Below, piece by piece: positions 26,574-35,203 of a DNA stretch of 64,000 bases. Positions within the stretch are counted from its first letter, which is position 1. Every line of letters starts with the position of its first letter. The position numbers and the translations under genes are program-made. Source of the stretch: an uncultured Methylophilaceae bacterium (GTDB taxonomy: Bacteria > Pseudomonadota > Gammaproteobacteria > Burkholderiales > Methylophilaceae); assembly GCA_905618945.1 (NCBI GenBank), contig CAJQTF010000011.1:62001-126000 (forward strand), written 5' to 3'. The notes under the pieces were generated by a model. It was not told where the DNA came from. It searched no databases and saw nothing but the letters and a program-made list of their open reading frames with translations.

Positions 26574-27566
26574 ATGAATTTAGATGAATTTTTAGTAAGT
26601 CAAAATACGCCAAATGCCTTAGTTGAAACAATTAAGTGTTTTGCTGGACTTATTATAAAAACAAGTAAATTAATTGAAGAAGCCCCTCTCAATAACAAAC
26701 TTGGAAAGCTAGAGCAAGAAAATATTCAGGGCGAACAACAAACAATATTAGATGTAGAAATTAATACGCTTTTTGTTAAAGATTTAAAAAAAACAGAAAA
26801 TGTTATTGGATTAGTATCAGAAGAATTGGAAATGCCGATTTATTTTAATAAGAAAAGAACGAAGGAACAACATATAGTATTCTTTGATCCTTTAGACGGA
26901 TCTTCTAATGTCTCGTCAAATGTTTCAGTAGGTTCAATATTCTCAGTTTATAAAATTAATCACGAGAGGCCAATTGAGATAAAAGATTTTTTACAAAAAG
27001 GAAAAAATCAAATTGCTGCAGGATATAGTGTGTTTGGACCATCAACGATATTGATATTAACCCTGGGTGCAGGTACATTTAAGTTCTGTTATGATTCAAT
27101 ACTCAATGAATTTATATGCACTCAAGAAAATATTTTAATACCTGAAGAGACTGAAGAATTCTCAATAAATATGAGTAATAAACGGTTTTGGTCTGACTCA
27201 ACTAAGATTTATATTAGTGATTGCCAATATGGAGCAGAAGGGCCTAGAAAGAAAAATTTTAATATGAGGTGGATTGCTTCACTAGTAGCAGATATTAATA
27301 GAATCATAGTTAAGGGGGGGATTTATTTGTATCCATTAGATAAAAAAAATCTGCAAATTGGTGGGCGCTTAAGATTGATGTACGAGATTAATCCTATGGC
27401 GATGATTATCGAACAATGTAATGGAGCTTGTTCAGACGGAGTTGGTAGAATTTTAGAGATAACCCCTAAAGATATTCATCAAAGAGTAGCAGTTTGTGCA
27501 GGAGCAAAAAATGAAGTTGACGTAGTAAAAAATTATAATTTAAGACACAAAAATTTAAAGAATTAA
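26574..27566 (+). CDS. fbp: Class I fructose-1,6-bisphosphatase
   Basis: 330 aa; FFDPLDGSSNV, GGIYLYPLDKKN. Confidence 0.95.
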   Translation: MNLDEFLVSQNTPNALVETIKCFAGLIIKTSKLIEEAPLNNKLGKLEQENIQGEQQTILDVEINTLFVKDLKKTENVIGLVSEELEMPIYFNKKRTKEQHIVFFDPLDGSSNVSSNVSVGSIFSVYKINHERPIEIKDFLQKGKNQIAAGYSVFGPSTILILTLGAGTFKFCYDSILNEFICTQENILIPEETEEFSINMSNKRFWSDSTKIYISDCQYGAEGPRKKNFNMRWIASLVADINRIIVKGGIYLYPLDKKNLQIGGRLRLMYEINPMAMIIEQCNGACSDGVGRILEITPKDIHQRVAVCAGAKNEVDVVKNYNLRHKNLKN

Positions 27567-27577
27567 AAGGAGATACT

Positions 27578-28453
27578 ATGTCTAAAAAATTTCCAGTTAT
27601 ATCAATCACAGGATCTTCAGGAGCAGGAACTTCAACAGTTCGAGACAGTTTCCAACATATTTTTACGAGAGATAATATCGATGCTAGCATTATTGATGGC
27701 GATGCATTCCACAAATATGAACGTCAAGAAATGGATGACTTAATTAAAAAAAATTCAAAGAATTGCGATGTTAATTTTAGTCATTTTAGTCCAGATGCAA
27801 ATCTTCTTGGAGATTTAGCAAATACATTTAAAAGATTTGGTGCTACAGGAAAGTACAAAACACGTCGATACATTCATACTGATGAAGAATCTAGAATCTA
27901 TAAAAAAGAGACAGGTACTATGACGTCTTGGTCAGACGCAAAATCAGACCTATTATTTTACGAAGGTTTGCACGGTGCGTATGTTGGCCCTAATGTTGAT
28001 GTAGCTAAACATGTTGATTTGTTGGTAGGTGTAGTACCAATTATTAATCTTGAGTGGATTCAAAAATTACACCGTGATAATCGAATCAGGGGTTATTCGC
28101 AAGAAGCAGTTATGGATACGATTTTAAATCGTATGCCAGATTATATGCATTATATTGCACCACAGTTTTCAAGAACGCATATAAATTTTCAAAGAGTACC
28201 TATGGTGGATACTTCTAACCCTTTTATTGCTAGGGATATTCCAAGTGCTGACGAGAGTTTTGTTGTTATTAGATTTGATGATCCTACCGGTGTAGATTTT
28301 GCATATTTACTAAGAATGTTGCACGGATCAATGATGACTCGTCCAAATACTATTGTTGTTCCTGGAGGAAAAATGGGATTAGCTATGCAGTTTATTTTTA
28401 CTCCTCTCATTCATGAACTTAATAAAAAGAGGAAAAAAAGTTGGCGCTTATAA
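27578..28453 (+). CDS. prk: Phosphoribulokinase (proteobacterial type)
   Basis: 291 aa; ISITGSSGAGTSTV P-loop; EGDAFHKYER-like; EGLHG. Confidence 0.95.
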   Translation: MSKKFPVISITGSSGAGTSTVRDSFQHIFTRDNIDASIIDGDAFHKYERQEMDDLIKKNSKNCDVNFSHFSPDANLLGDLANTFKRFGATGKYKTRRYIHTDEESRIYKKETGTMTSWSDAKSDLLFYEGLHGAYVGPNVDVAKHVDLLVGVVPIINLEWIQKLHRDNRIRGYSQEAVMDTILNRMPDYMHYIAPQFSRTHINFQRVPMVDTSNPFIARDIPSADESFVVIRFDDPTGVDFAYLLRMLHGSMMTRPNTIVVPGGKMGLAMQFIFTPLIHELNKKRKKSWRL

Positions 28454-28710
28454 CTTTAAAAATATTACTTGATTATGCTGCAGAAGAAATGCATCAGATG
28501 ACCATAAAATTAATTTCAGAAAAAAATTCAAATTATGTGAAACAAGTTAAAATTATCCGTGGTAGTACTTTAACGACTGAAAATTCTGATGCATTATTTA
28601 GTAGGGAAAATATAGACGTAGGATTAGTCGGCCGTTGCTCTATTGACCCAAAATCATTTATAAAGTTATGCCATGTAGCTGATCAATTGAATTGCGGAGA
28701 GAGAGAATAA
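28441..28710 (+). CDS. Truncated triosephosphate isomerase-like protein (C-terminal about 75 aa; first ATG at 28489)
   Basis: VKIIRGSTLTTENSDALFSRENIDVGLVGRCSIDPKSFIKLCHVADQL aligns by eye with TpiA C-terminus ([45 protein letters not shown]). Confidence 0.7.
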   Translation: MALITLKILLDYAAEEMHQMTIKLISEKNSNYVKQVKIIRGSTLTTENSDALFSRENIDVGLVGRCSIDPKSFIKLCHVADQLNCGERE

Positions 28711-29834
28711 TGATTATAGGTGTATTAAAAGAAGTATTAGAAGGTGAGTTTAGAGTCGCAGCAACACCAGAGACCGTAAAAAAATTAATTACTTTAAACC
28801 ATATGGTTTATATAGAATCGGATGCTGGGATTGGAGCATCAATTACTAATCAAATGTTTATTGATGCAGGTGGATCAATCAAAAGTAATGCTGAAGTTTT
28901 TAAGGCGGACTTATTGTTAAAGGTGAGAGCTCCAAATATTAATGAAATTAAAAAATTACATACAAGTCAATTTATTGTTGGATTATTAGAGCCATTTAAT
29001 AAAGCGTTAACTGCACAATTGGCCACAAAAAAAGTAACTGCATTTTCACTTGAATCTTTACCTAGGAATACACGGGCACAATCAATGGATGTTTTATCTT
29101 CACAAGCAAATATTGCTGGATATAAAGCAGTAATTTTAGCGGCCGATTATTTTAAAAAGTTTTTTCCTATGTTAATGACAGCCGCAGGAACCGTAAAGGC
29201 AGCACGTATTATTATTTTAGGTGCCGGAGTTGCTGGTTTGCAAGCAATTGCAACTGCAAAAAGACTAGGAGCCGTTGTAGAAGCTTCCGATGTTCGTCCT
29301 GCTGTGAAAGAACAAATTGAATCCTTGGGCGCAAAATATATTGATGTTCCATATGAAACAGAAGAAGAAAAAAATAATGCTTCCGGTGAAGGGGGTTATG
29401 CAAAACCAATGCCAAAATCTTGGTTAGACAGACAGTCCAAATTGGTTGCCGAGAAAGCAATTGCTGCAGATATCATTATTACATCAGCATTAATACCTGG
29501 AAAAGAACCACCAAAATTAATTTCTAAAGAAACTATCCAACAAATGAAAGAAGGATCAGTTATTGTAGATATGGCAGCTGGTTTAGCTATAGACGGTTCA
29601 GGTAACTGCCCATTGTCTAAAGGAAATAAAATAGTGAATATTGGAGGGGTAACTATTATTGGCTTAAATAACTTGCCAAGCTTACTAAGCACAGATGCAT
29701 CAGCGCTTTATTCAAGAAATATATTTGAATTCATAAAATTATTGATTAATGATAAAGGTAGCTTATACATAAACAGAGAAGACGAGCTCGTAGCAGGCGC
29801 TTTATTAACAACCGAAGGTAACTTAATTAATTAA
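28710..29834 (+). CDS. pntAA: NAD(P) transhydrogenase alpha subunit, part 1
   Basis: [55 protein letters not shown] overlaps upstream stop (TAATG). Confidence 0.97.
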   Translation: MIIGVLKEVLEGEFRVAATPETVKKLITLNHMVYIESDAGIGASITNQMFIDAGGSIKSNAEVFKADLLLKVRAPNINEIKKLHTSQFIVGLLEPFNKALTAQLATKKVTAFSLESLPRNTRAQSMDVLSSQANIAGYKAVILAADYFKKFFPMLMTAAGTVKAARIIILGAGVAGLQAIATAKRLGAVVEASDVRPAVKEQIESLGAKYIDVPYETEEEKNNASGEGGYAKPMPKSWLDRQSKLVAEKAIAADIIITSALIPGKEPPKLISKETIQQMKEGSVIVDMAAGLAIDGSGNCPLSKGNKIVNIGGVTIIGLNNLPSLLSTDASALYSRNIFEFIKLLINDKGSLYINREDELVAGALLTTEGNLIN

Positions 29835-29839
29835 AAGGA

Positions 29840-30151
29840 ATGGTTATGAGCGAATTAATGACAATTCAGAATATTAGTATTTTTGTATTAGCAATTTTTG
29901 TCGGTTATCACGTGGTATGGAACGTAACATCTGCGTTGCATACACCACTTATGTCGGTAACAAACGCTATTTCAGGCATTGTAATCGTAGGAGCAATATT
30001 ACAAGTTGTAGAGATTAACGGGGAGATAGTAACATTTAGCAGCATTTTAGGCGCAATTGCTATATTTTTCGCTGCAATTAATATATTCGGTGGGTTTTTC
30101 GTTACACAGCGCATGTTAGAGATGTTTAAAAATAAAAAAGAGAAAAAATAA
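29840..30151 (+). CDS. pntAB: NAD(P) transhydrogenase alpha subunit, part 2
   Basis: 103 aa; [35 protein letters not shown]. Confidence 0.97.
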   Translation: MVMSELMTIQNISIFVLAIFVGYHVVWNVTSALHTPLMSVTNAISGIVIVGAILQVVEINGEIVTFSSILGAIAIFFAAINIFGGFFVTQRMLEMFKNKKEKK

Positions 30152-31518
30152 TGTCAGTACAAACTTTGTCAATGTCTGCTTATCTGCTATCTGCGATATT
30201 CTTTATATTAGCTTTAAAAGGGCTATCGTCACCAACATCTGCTAGACAAGGTAATTTGTTTGGCATGATCGGTATGGCTATTGCTGTTGGAGCTACTTTA
30301 TGGGTTGGGCAGCACTTAATAATTTTATTTATATTTGTACCATTAGTACTTGGTGCTTGTATTGGTATATTTGCAGCCAAGACAGTTCAGATGACCAAGA
30401 TGCCAGAATTAGTAGCATTAATGCATTCATTTGTAGGTTTAGCAGCAGTATTAATTGCAATTGCAGCAGTATTAAATAGTGGGGAGACTCACTCTACCGT
30501 TCAAAGGTTTGAACTATTTATCGGTGCGTTTATCGGTGCGATTACGTTTACTGCATCTGTAATTGCGTTTGGAAAATTATCAGGAAAGTTTGGTGCAAAA
30601 GCGATTGTATTTAAAGCCCAACACTGGATTAATTTGCTGCTAGCTTTAGGCATGATTTTGTTTGGCACAATTTTCTTTCAGACAGAATCGCTAAGTGCAT
30701 TTTTTATTATGGTTACAATTGCACTCATTCTTGGAATAACATTAATTATTCCAATAGGCGGGGCAGACATGCCAGTTGTTGTTTCAATGCTAAATAGTTA
30801 TTCTGGTTGGGCGGCTGCAGGTATTGGATTTACTTTAAATAATTCAGTATTAATTATTGCAGGAGCATGCGTAGGTTCTTCTGGAGCAATCTTGTCTTAC
30901 ATAATGTGTAAAGCAATGAATCGATCAATCATTTCTGTAATGTTAGGCGGCTTTGGGTCAGATGTTGTAAGAGATACAATATCTCAGAATGAAAAGCCAG
31001 TAAAGTCTGGATCTGCTGACGACGCATCTTTTTTACTAACGAATGCAGATACAGTGATTATAGTGCCAGGTTATGGTTTGGCAGTCGCTAGGGCACAACA
31101 TGCCTTACAAGAATTAACATCAAAATTACTTTCAAAGGGTATTGATGTTAAATATGCAATTCACCCAGTTGCTGGAAGGATGCCTGGCCATATGAATGTC
31201 CTATTGGCAGAGGCAGATGTTCCTTACGAACAGGTTGTAGAAATGGATGATATTAATAGTGAATTTGGGCAAACAGATGTTGTTCTTGTAATTGGAGCAA
31301 ATGATGTAGTCAATCCAGCAGCTAAGACACCAGGAAGTGTTATTTACGGGATGCCTATTCTAGAAGCAGAAAAAGCAAAAATGATTATAGTTAATAAAAG
31401 ATCAATGGCTCCAGGATATGCAGGCCTAGATAATGAACTTTTCTATTTAGATAAAACTATGATGGTTTTTGGCGACGCAAAGAAAGTTGTAGAGGATTTA
31501 ATTAAATCAATCGAATAA
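30151..31518 (+). CDS. pntB: NAD(P) transhydrogenase beta subunit
   Basis: 455 aa; GADMPVVVSMLNSYSGWAAAGIGF; PGYGLAVARAQH. Confidence 0.98.
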   Translation: MSVQTLSMSAYLLSAIFFILALKGLSSPTSARQGNLFGMIGMAIAVGATLWVGQHLIILFIFVPLVLGACIGIFAAKTVQMTKMPELVALMHSFVGLAAVLIAIAAVLNSGETHSTVQRFELFIGAFIGAITFTASVIAFGKLSGKFGAKAIVFKAQHWINLLLALGMILFGTIFFQTESLSAFFIMVTIALILGITLIIPIGGADMPVVVSMLNSYSGWAAAGIGFTLNNSVLIIAGACVGSSGAILSYIMCKAMNRSIISVMLGGFGSDVVRDTISQNEKPVKSGSADDASFLLTNADTVIIVPGYGLAVARAQHALQELTSKLLSKGIDVKYAIHPVAGRMPGHMNVLLAEADVPYEQVVEMDDINSEFGQTDVVLVIGANDVVNPAAKTPGSVIYGMPILEAEKAKMIIVNKRSMAPGYAGLDNELFYLDKTMMVFGDAKKVVEDLIKSIE

Positions 31519-31520
31519 AA

Positions 31521-31547
31521 AAAAGGGCTAATTAAATAAGCCCTTTT
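31521..31547. terminator. Bidirectional intrinsic terminator after pntB
   Basis: AAAAGGGCT-AATTAAATA-AGCCCTTTT. Confidence 0.85.
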
Positions 31548-31560
31548 CAAATTAATTTCT

Positions 31561-31689
31561 TTACTCAGACGTCAGTGGTGGTAACTCAGAAGAAACTGTT
31601 GGAGCTATTCCATCGCCACCTTGATAAAAGGAATAAGCATAATACCCAGCTAAAAAGATTATGACTAAAACAACAATATTCTTTAACAT
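31561..31689 (-). CDS. Small single-TM protein (42 aa)
   Basis: Read by hand: MLKNIVVLVIIFLAGYYAYSFYQGGDGIAPTVSSELPPLTSE*; abuts the terminator; not in ORF track. Confidence 0.55.
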   Translation of the reverse strand: MLKNIVVLVIIFLAGYYAYSFYQGGDGIAPTVSSELPPLTSE

Positions 31690-31767
31690 AATTTAACCCT
31701 TAAAATAATTAATCACAGAACTACACTAACACACTATAATTAAAACATACATTAAAAACAAGACTCT

Positions 31768-32034
31768 ATGGCTAGCTTTATTCAAACTTACTTTAATATT
31801 TACTTTACAGAAATTATTGTAGGGGTACTTGTAATTTCAATTGCAATTGTAATAGTTTCAATATTTTATGTAATATTTAGCCCATCAGAATATGAAGTAA
31901 TTAAGAAATCGATACGAAAAAATACGAAAAATACGAAAAACATAAAGCGAATAAAATATACGAAACAATTTATAAAAGGCGTTGATGGCATTGATTTAGA
32001 TTTAAAAATTAACACTCCGCCAAATAAAAATTAA
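31768..32034 (+). CDS. Small membrane protein of unknown function
   Basis: 88 aa; one strong TM (IIVGVLVISIAIVIVSIFYVIF) then basic tail. Confidence 0.5.
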   Translation: MASFIQTYFNIYFTEIIVGVLVISIAIVIVSIFYVIFSPSEYEVIKKSIRKNTKNTKNIKRIKYTKQFIKGVDGIDLDLKINTPPNKN

Positions 32035-32171
32035 TGATAAAGGTGGCCCGCATATCGCTCGGGCCAGGCGGTAATAGTACTTCAACAGGAGGAATAAGAA
32101 CTATTACAATGAATAGACGTATAAAACAAACAAAAGGTCAGTTTATTTTTAGTATTAAAATAAATTAATGA

Positions 32172-32208
32172 TTATCCTGACTTTTATAATTGAACTTGCG
32201 TCTATAGG
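32172..32208 (+). promoter_or_regulatory. Candidate ECF-type promoter upstream of the sigma factor gene
   Basis: TTATCCTGACTTTT ... CGTCTATAGG, 17 nt between TGAC and CGTC; motif recurs at 33525-33562. Confidence 0.6.
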
Positions 32209-32222
32209 ACACAGGAGAGTTT

Positions 32223-32819
32223 ATGGAGTTTGAAAATACCTTAAAGCTTTTACAAAGCAAAGAGCATCTAATGAGAGAGAAAGGTGCTAATGAGCTATAT
32301 AAAATGCTGTATCAACCATTAATGGGATTTTGTAGACAAAGAAGATTGAATAAGTTTGAGGCTGAAGAAGTAATACTTGAAAGCTTGTTTAAGATTTGTA
32401 CAAAAATAGATACTGTTAAGGAGCCAAAAAAATTTAGAGCATGGTGTTGGACTATTGCAAGAAACACTTTGCTAGATCATTTCAGAAAATATAAAAAATA
32501 TGAAAACGAAATAGCTGAAGTTTACATTGATGAATCTGGAAGGGAATCTTCTAGGCTAGATAAGATTGAGGTAGTTACAAGAATGAATAAAGAGACAGAA
32601 AAAAAAGATACAGATCAATGCGTTCATTTAGGATTACAAGAATTTGCTAAAGCAATGCCTGAAAGAGCATTTGTTATTCAAATGAAATTAGAGAATCTAA
32701 CTAATTTAAAAATAAGTGAAAGAATTGGAAGAACGCTCGCCGCAACAAAAGAGTATGTAAGTCAAAGCTATAAACAGTTAGGACCATTTATAAAACACTG
32801 TGTAGAAGGTAGTGAATAA
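32223..32819 (+). CDS. ECF-type RNA polymerase sigma factor
   Basis: 198 aa; region 2-like (EAEEVILESLFKICTKIDTVKEPKKFRAWCWTIARNTLLDHFRK) and region 4-like HTH. Confidence 0.85.
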   Translation: MEFENTLKLLQSKEHLMREKGANELYKMLYQPLMGFCRQRRLNKFEAEEVILESLFKICTKIDTVKEPKKFRAWCWTIARNTLLDHFRKYKKYENEIAEVYIDESGRESSRLDKIEVVTRMNKETEKKDTDQCVHLGLQEFAKAMPERAFVIQMKLENLTNLKISERIGRTLAATKEYVSQSYKQLGPFIKHCVEGSE

Positions 32820-33520
32820 TGTCTAAAAATGAAAAAGATTGGTTTGCAACCCTGGCAGGAGAAAGAGTTGTTGGTATGGATAGCAAGACTAGATTAGAAG
32901 CTAGATTAGTACGTACGATATTAAAAGAAAGAGCTGATGAGATAAATAAAGAGATAAATAAAGAGATAAATAAAGATGATGGCCAACTTCGTAAAGCACT
33001 TATCAGTAAATTAGAAAAAGTAGGTTATTTAAAAAAAGAATCAACAAATTTAGAACAAAAAATTAAAGATAATATTAAATGGCTATTAGCATTATTTATG
33101 GGAGGTAGTTTTTTCGCATATGCTATAAAAGATGGGATTCATATTACAGATATCCAAGAAGTCCCAAGCACACGGATTGAAGTAACGGAAACATTTTGGG
33201 ATATTGTGATGGATGAAACGGGTAATAGATTAACTGCTTTTTGGCCAAAACAAAAAAAACCAATTACATCAAAAAAAATAAAAATTGTTAATGCAGCTGA
33301 TTGTTCTTCAGAACTGTTAACCCTAAATGGATGCCTAAAAGTACAAAACAAGCACCAAGCACAATTTAATATAGGTCTAATTTATGAACAAGGATTAAGC
33401 GGGGTAGAAAAAAATCCAGAGAAGGCTTACGAGTGGTATAAAAAATCGGCTGCTCAAGGTAATCAAAGAGCAAAATTTAATATTGAATATATGATAAGTA
33501 AGAAAATAATAAATAAATAG
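32819..33520 (+). CDS. Putative membrane-anchored anti-sigma factor with C-terminal Sel1 repeat
   Basis: 233 aa; coupled to sigma gene (TAATG); cytoplasmic N-domain, TM WLLALFMGGSFFAYAI, C-terminal Sel1 repeat AQFNIGLIYEQGLSGVEKNPEKAYEWYKKSAAQGNQRAKFN. Confidence 0.7.
   Translation: MSKNEKDWFATLAGERVVGMDSKTRLEARLVRTILKERADEINKEINKEINKDDGQLRKALISKLEKVGYLKKESTNLEQKIKDNIKWLLALFMGGSFFAYAIKDGIHITDIQEVPSTRIEVTETFWDIVMDETGNRLTAFWPKQKKPITSKKIKIVNAADCSSELLTLNGCLKVQNKHQAQFNIGLIYEQGLSGVEKNPEKAYEWYKKSAAQGNQRAKFNIEYMISKKIINK
32939..32974 (+). repeat. 12-bp in-frame tandem repeat (GAGATAAATAAA)x3
   Basis: Direct reading; encodes (EINK)x3 in the putative anti-sigma N-domain. Confidence 0.9.
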
Positions 33521-33524
33521 TTTA

Positions 33525-33562
33525 TTATCCTGACTTTTTTAAAAATGGTTACGTCTTATAGG
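33525..33562 (+). promoter_or_regulatory. Candidate ECF-type promoter upstream of the exported Sel1-repeat gene
   Basis: TTATCCTGACTTTT ... CGTCTTATAGG, same 17-nt spacing as at 32172-32208. Confidence 0.6.
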
Positions 33563-33578
33563 TGTAACCATTTTTTTT
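33541..33578 (+). terminator. Intrinsic terminator after the sigma/anti-sigma pair; loop overlaps candidate -10
   Basis: AAAAATGGTTAC-GTCTTATAGGT-GTAACCATTTTT plus T-run; 12-bp stem, 11-nt loop. Confidence 0.75.
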
Positions 33579-33589
33579 AAGGAATAATA

Positions 33590-34897
33590 ATGCAACTCAA
33601 AAGAATAATATTAGTATTAGCACAGCTTGGACTAGTTTCTGCAATTGGAGTGACTGTAGCCAAACAAACCGATGAACCAATTAAAAAAATTGATGAAATA
33701 AGTAGCCTTAGTGAAGAAAGCTGTACACAAGAAACTTTTTGGACTACTTGGTTTGATAACTCAAATCAATTTAAAGGATTTGGAGTGCCACCTAGCCAGA
33801 AAGAAATTTCAAAAGCGCAGTATAGATTTGCAGAGAATTATCATAATGGCAAAGTATTAACAAAAGATTATCAACGTGCATTAGATTTATTTACGCGTGC
33901 GGCTGACTCAGGGCTGACTCAGGCAAATTTCAAATTAGGCCTAATTAATCATTATGGGCAAGGTAAGGCAAAAGATTTATCAGAGGCATATACATATTAT
34001 GAAAAAGCCGCTGTGCATAATAGCCCTGAGGCTCAATTCAACTTAGGGTTAATGAATCGATATGGACTAGGTCGCAATAAAGATCAATATAAAGCTTACG
34101 AATGGTTTTCAAAATCAGCAAAAGATCAAACAACTTTAGATATCAATCAATGCCAAATTAAAGCTGCTGGAGTTACTGAGGCACAATTTAACCTAGCTCA
34201 AATGCATCACTATGGGATTGGAACGATTAAAGATATGACTTTAGCTGCCAAATGGTATGAAAAATCAGCGGCAAATAATATGAAAGAAGCACAATTTAAC
34301 TTAGCAAAATTATTGCTATCTGGAGAGGGGATTAACTATGATTTTGATCGAGCCATGGAAAATTATAAGCTTGCAGCAGAACAGGGGCTTGCTGAAGCAC
34401 AACTTAACTTGGCTCAAATGTATCACTATGGACCAAGCCACATCCAAAATTATTTTGAAGCGTATGCGTGGTATAAAAAATCAGCTAAACAAGGAATGCA
34501 TGAAGCAGAGTTTAATTTAGGTTTAATGGCACACTATGGCCGAGGCACAAATAAAGATTATGTTGAAGCTATGAATCACTATCTTAAAGCATCTACTAAT
34601 TCTATCCCAGAAGCAGATTTAAATATTGCATTTTTGCATCACTATGGATTAGGTACATCAATAGATCTTGATAAATCTTTTGAATATTTTACAAAAGCTG
34701 CAAAGCATAACTTTCCACAAGCACAGTATCACTTAGGACTTCTATATAAGAATGGGCAGAGTGTAGAAAAAGATTTAGATCAAGCAAATTATTGGTTTGA
34801 AAAGGCTGCTGTACAAAATTTAGACGAAGCAAAGTTAATGACAGCAGCTTTAGCTCTAAGAGAGCCAAACGACGTTGACCTTTATATAGTTAACTAA
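33590..34897 (+). CDS. Exported Sel1-like (TPR-like) repeat protein
   Basis: 435 aa; N-terminal signal-like segment; multiple repeats of the form A.FNLG.M..YG.G..KD...A..WY.KSA. Confidence 0.9.
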   Translation: MQLKRIILVLAQLGLVSAIGVTVAKQTDEPIKKIDEISSLSEESCTQETFWTTWFDNSNQFKGFGVPPSQKEISKAQYRFAENYHNGKVLTKDYQRALDLFTRAADSGLTQANFKLGLINHYGQGKAKDLSEAYTYYEKAAVHNSPEAQFNLGLMNRYGLGRNKDQYKAYEWFSKSAKDQTTLDINQCQIKAAGVTEAQFNLAQMHHYGIGTIKDMTLAAKWYEKSAANNMKEAQFNLAKLLLSGEGINYDFDRAMENYKLAAEQGLAEAQLNLAQMYHYGPSHIQNYFEAYAWYKKSAKQGMHEAEFNLGLMAHYGRGTNKDYVEAMNHYLKASTNSIPEADLNIAFLHHYGLGTSIDLDKSFEYFTKAAKHNFPQAQYHLGLLYKNGQSVEKDLDQANYWFEKAAVQNLDEAKLMTAALALREPNDVDLYIVN

Positions 34898-34905
34898 GGA
34901 AGATT

Positions 34906-35028
34906 ATGTATACACGTAAAAATTTTTATATGGTTATTTTAATTATATTAGCAATGTCTTTTTTAGTAGAAGCAGTTGAGAGTGGAAACCAAAAAATAAT
35001 TGATAAGATTAATGTTTCAGTACAGTAG
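34906..35028 (+). CDS. Small exported or membrane peptide (40 aa)
   Basis: Read by hand: MYTRKNFYMVILIILAMSFLVEAVESGNQKIIDKINVSVQ*; begins 9 nt after the Sel1 gene, AAGGA upstream; not in ORF track. Confidence 0.55.
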   Translation: MYTRKNFYMVILIILAMSFLVEAVESGNQKIIDKINVSVQ

Positions 35029-35046
35029 ATTTCTCCGTGAGGATTT

Positions 35047-35077
35047 GGAAGGCTTTGGCCTTCCCTTTCTTTTTTTA
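35047..35077 (+). terminator. Intrinsic terminator
   Basis: GGAAGGC-TTTG-GCCTTCC followed by CTTTCTTTTTTT. Confidence 0.8.
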
Positions 35078-35203
35078 GTGGAATTATTAGTAATACTAAT
35101 TCTATTTATGATGATTGGTTGTTCAACACCTACAGTTGAAGTTGGAAAGGTAACAGTTGAAATCCAAGAACAAATTAAAATTGCTCATAAAGGAGAAGAG
35201 TAA
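35078..35203 (+). CDS. Small lipoprotein (41 aa; GTG start preferred over track start at 35000)
   Basis: VELLVILILFMMIGCSTPTVEVGKVTVEIQEQIKIAHKGEE; lipobox MIGC; upstream part of the track ORF is occupied by a terminator. Confidence 0.5.
   Translation: MELLVILILFMMIGCSTPTVEVGKVTVEIQEQIKIAHKGEE

Noticed and set aside
29212-29692. Overlapping antisense ORFs in pntAA
   Set aside because: Opposite a clear transhydrogenase gene; no protein features; typical shadow ORFs in AT-rich genomes. The same applies to the other antisense track ORFs.
30520-30545. Short repeat TTTATCGGTGCG x2 in pntB
   Set aside because: Encodes FIGAFIGA in a transmembrane helix; low-complexity coding.
32109-32168. 19-codon ORF MNRRIKQTKGQFIFSIKIN upstream of the sigma gene
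   Set aside because: Too short, no family features, and no clear spacing-appropriate RBS; cannot be supported.
35000-35203. 67-aa track ORF starting at 35000
   Set aside because: Its first 26 codons overlap the upstream peptide stop and an intrinsic terminator; shorter GTG-start lipoprotein at 35078 preferred.
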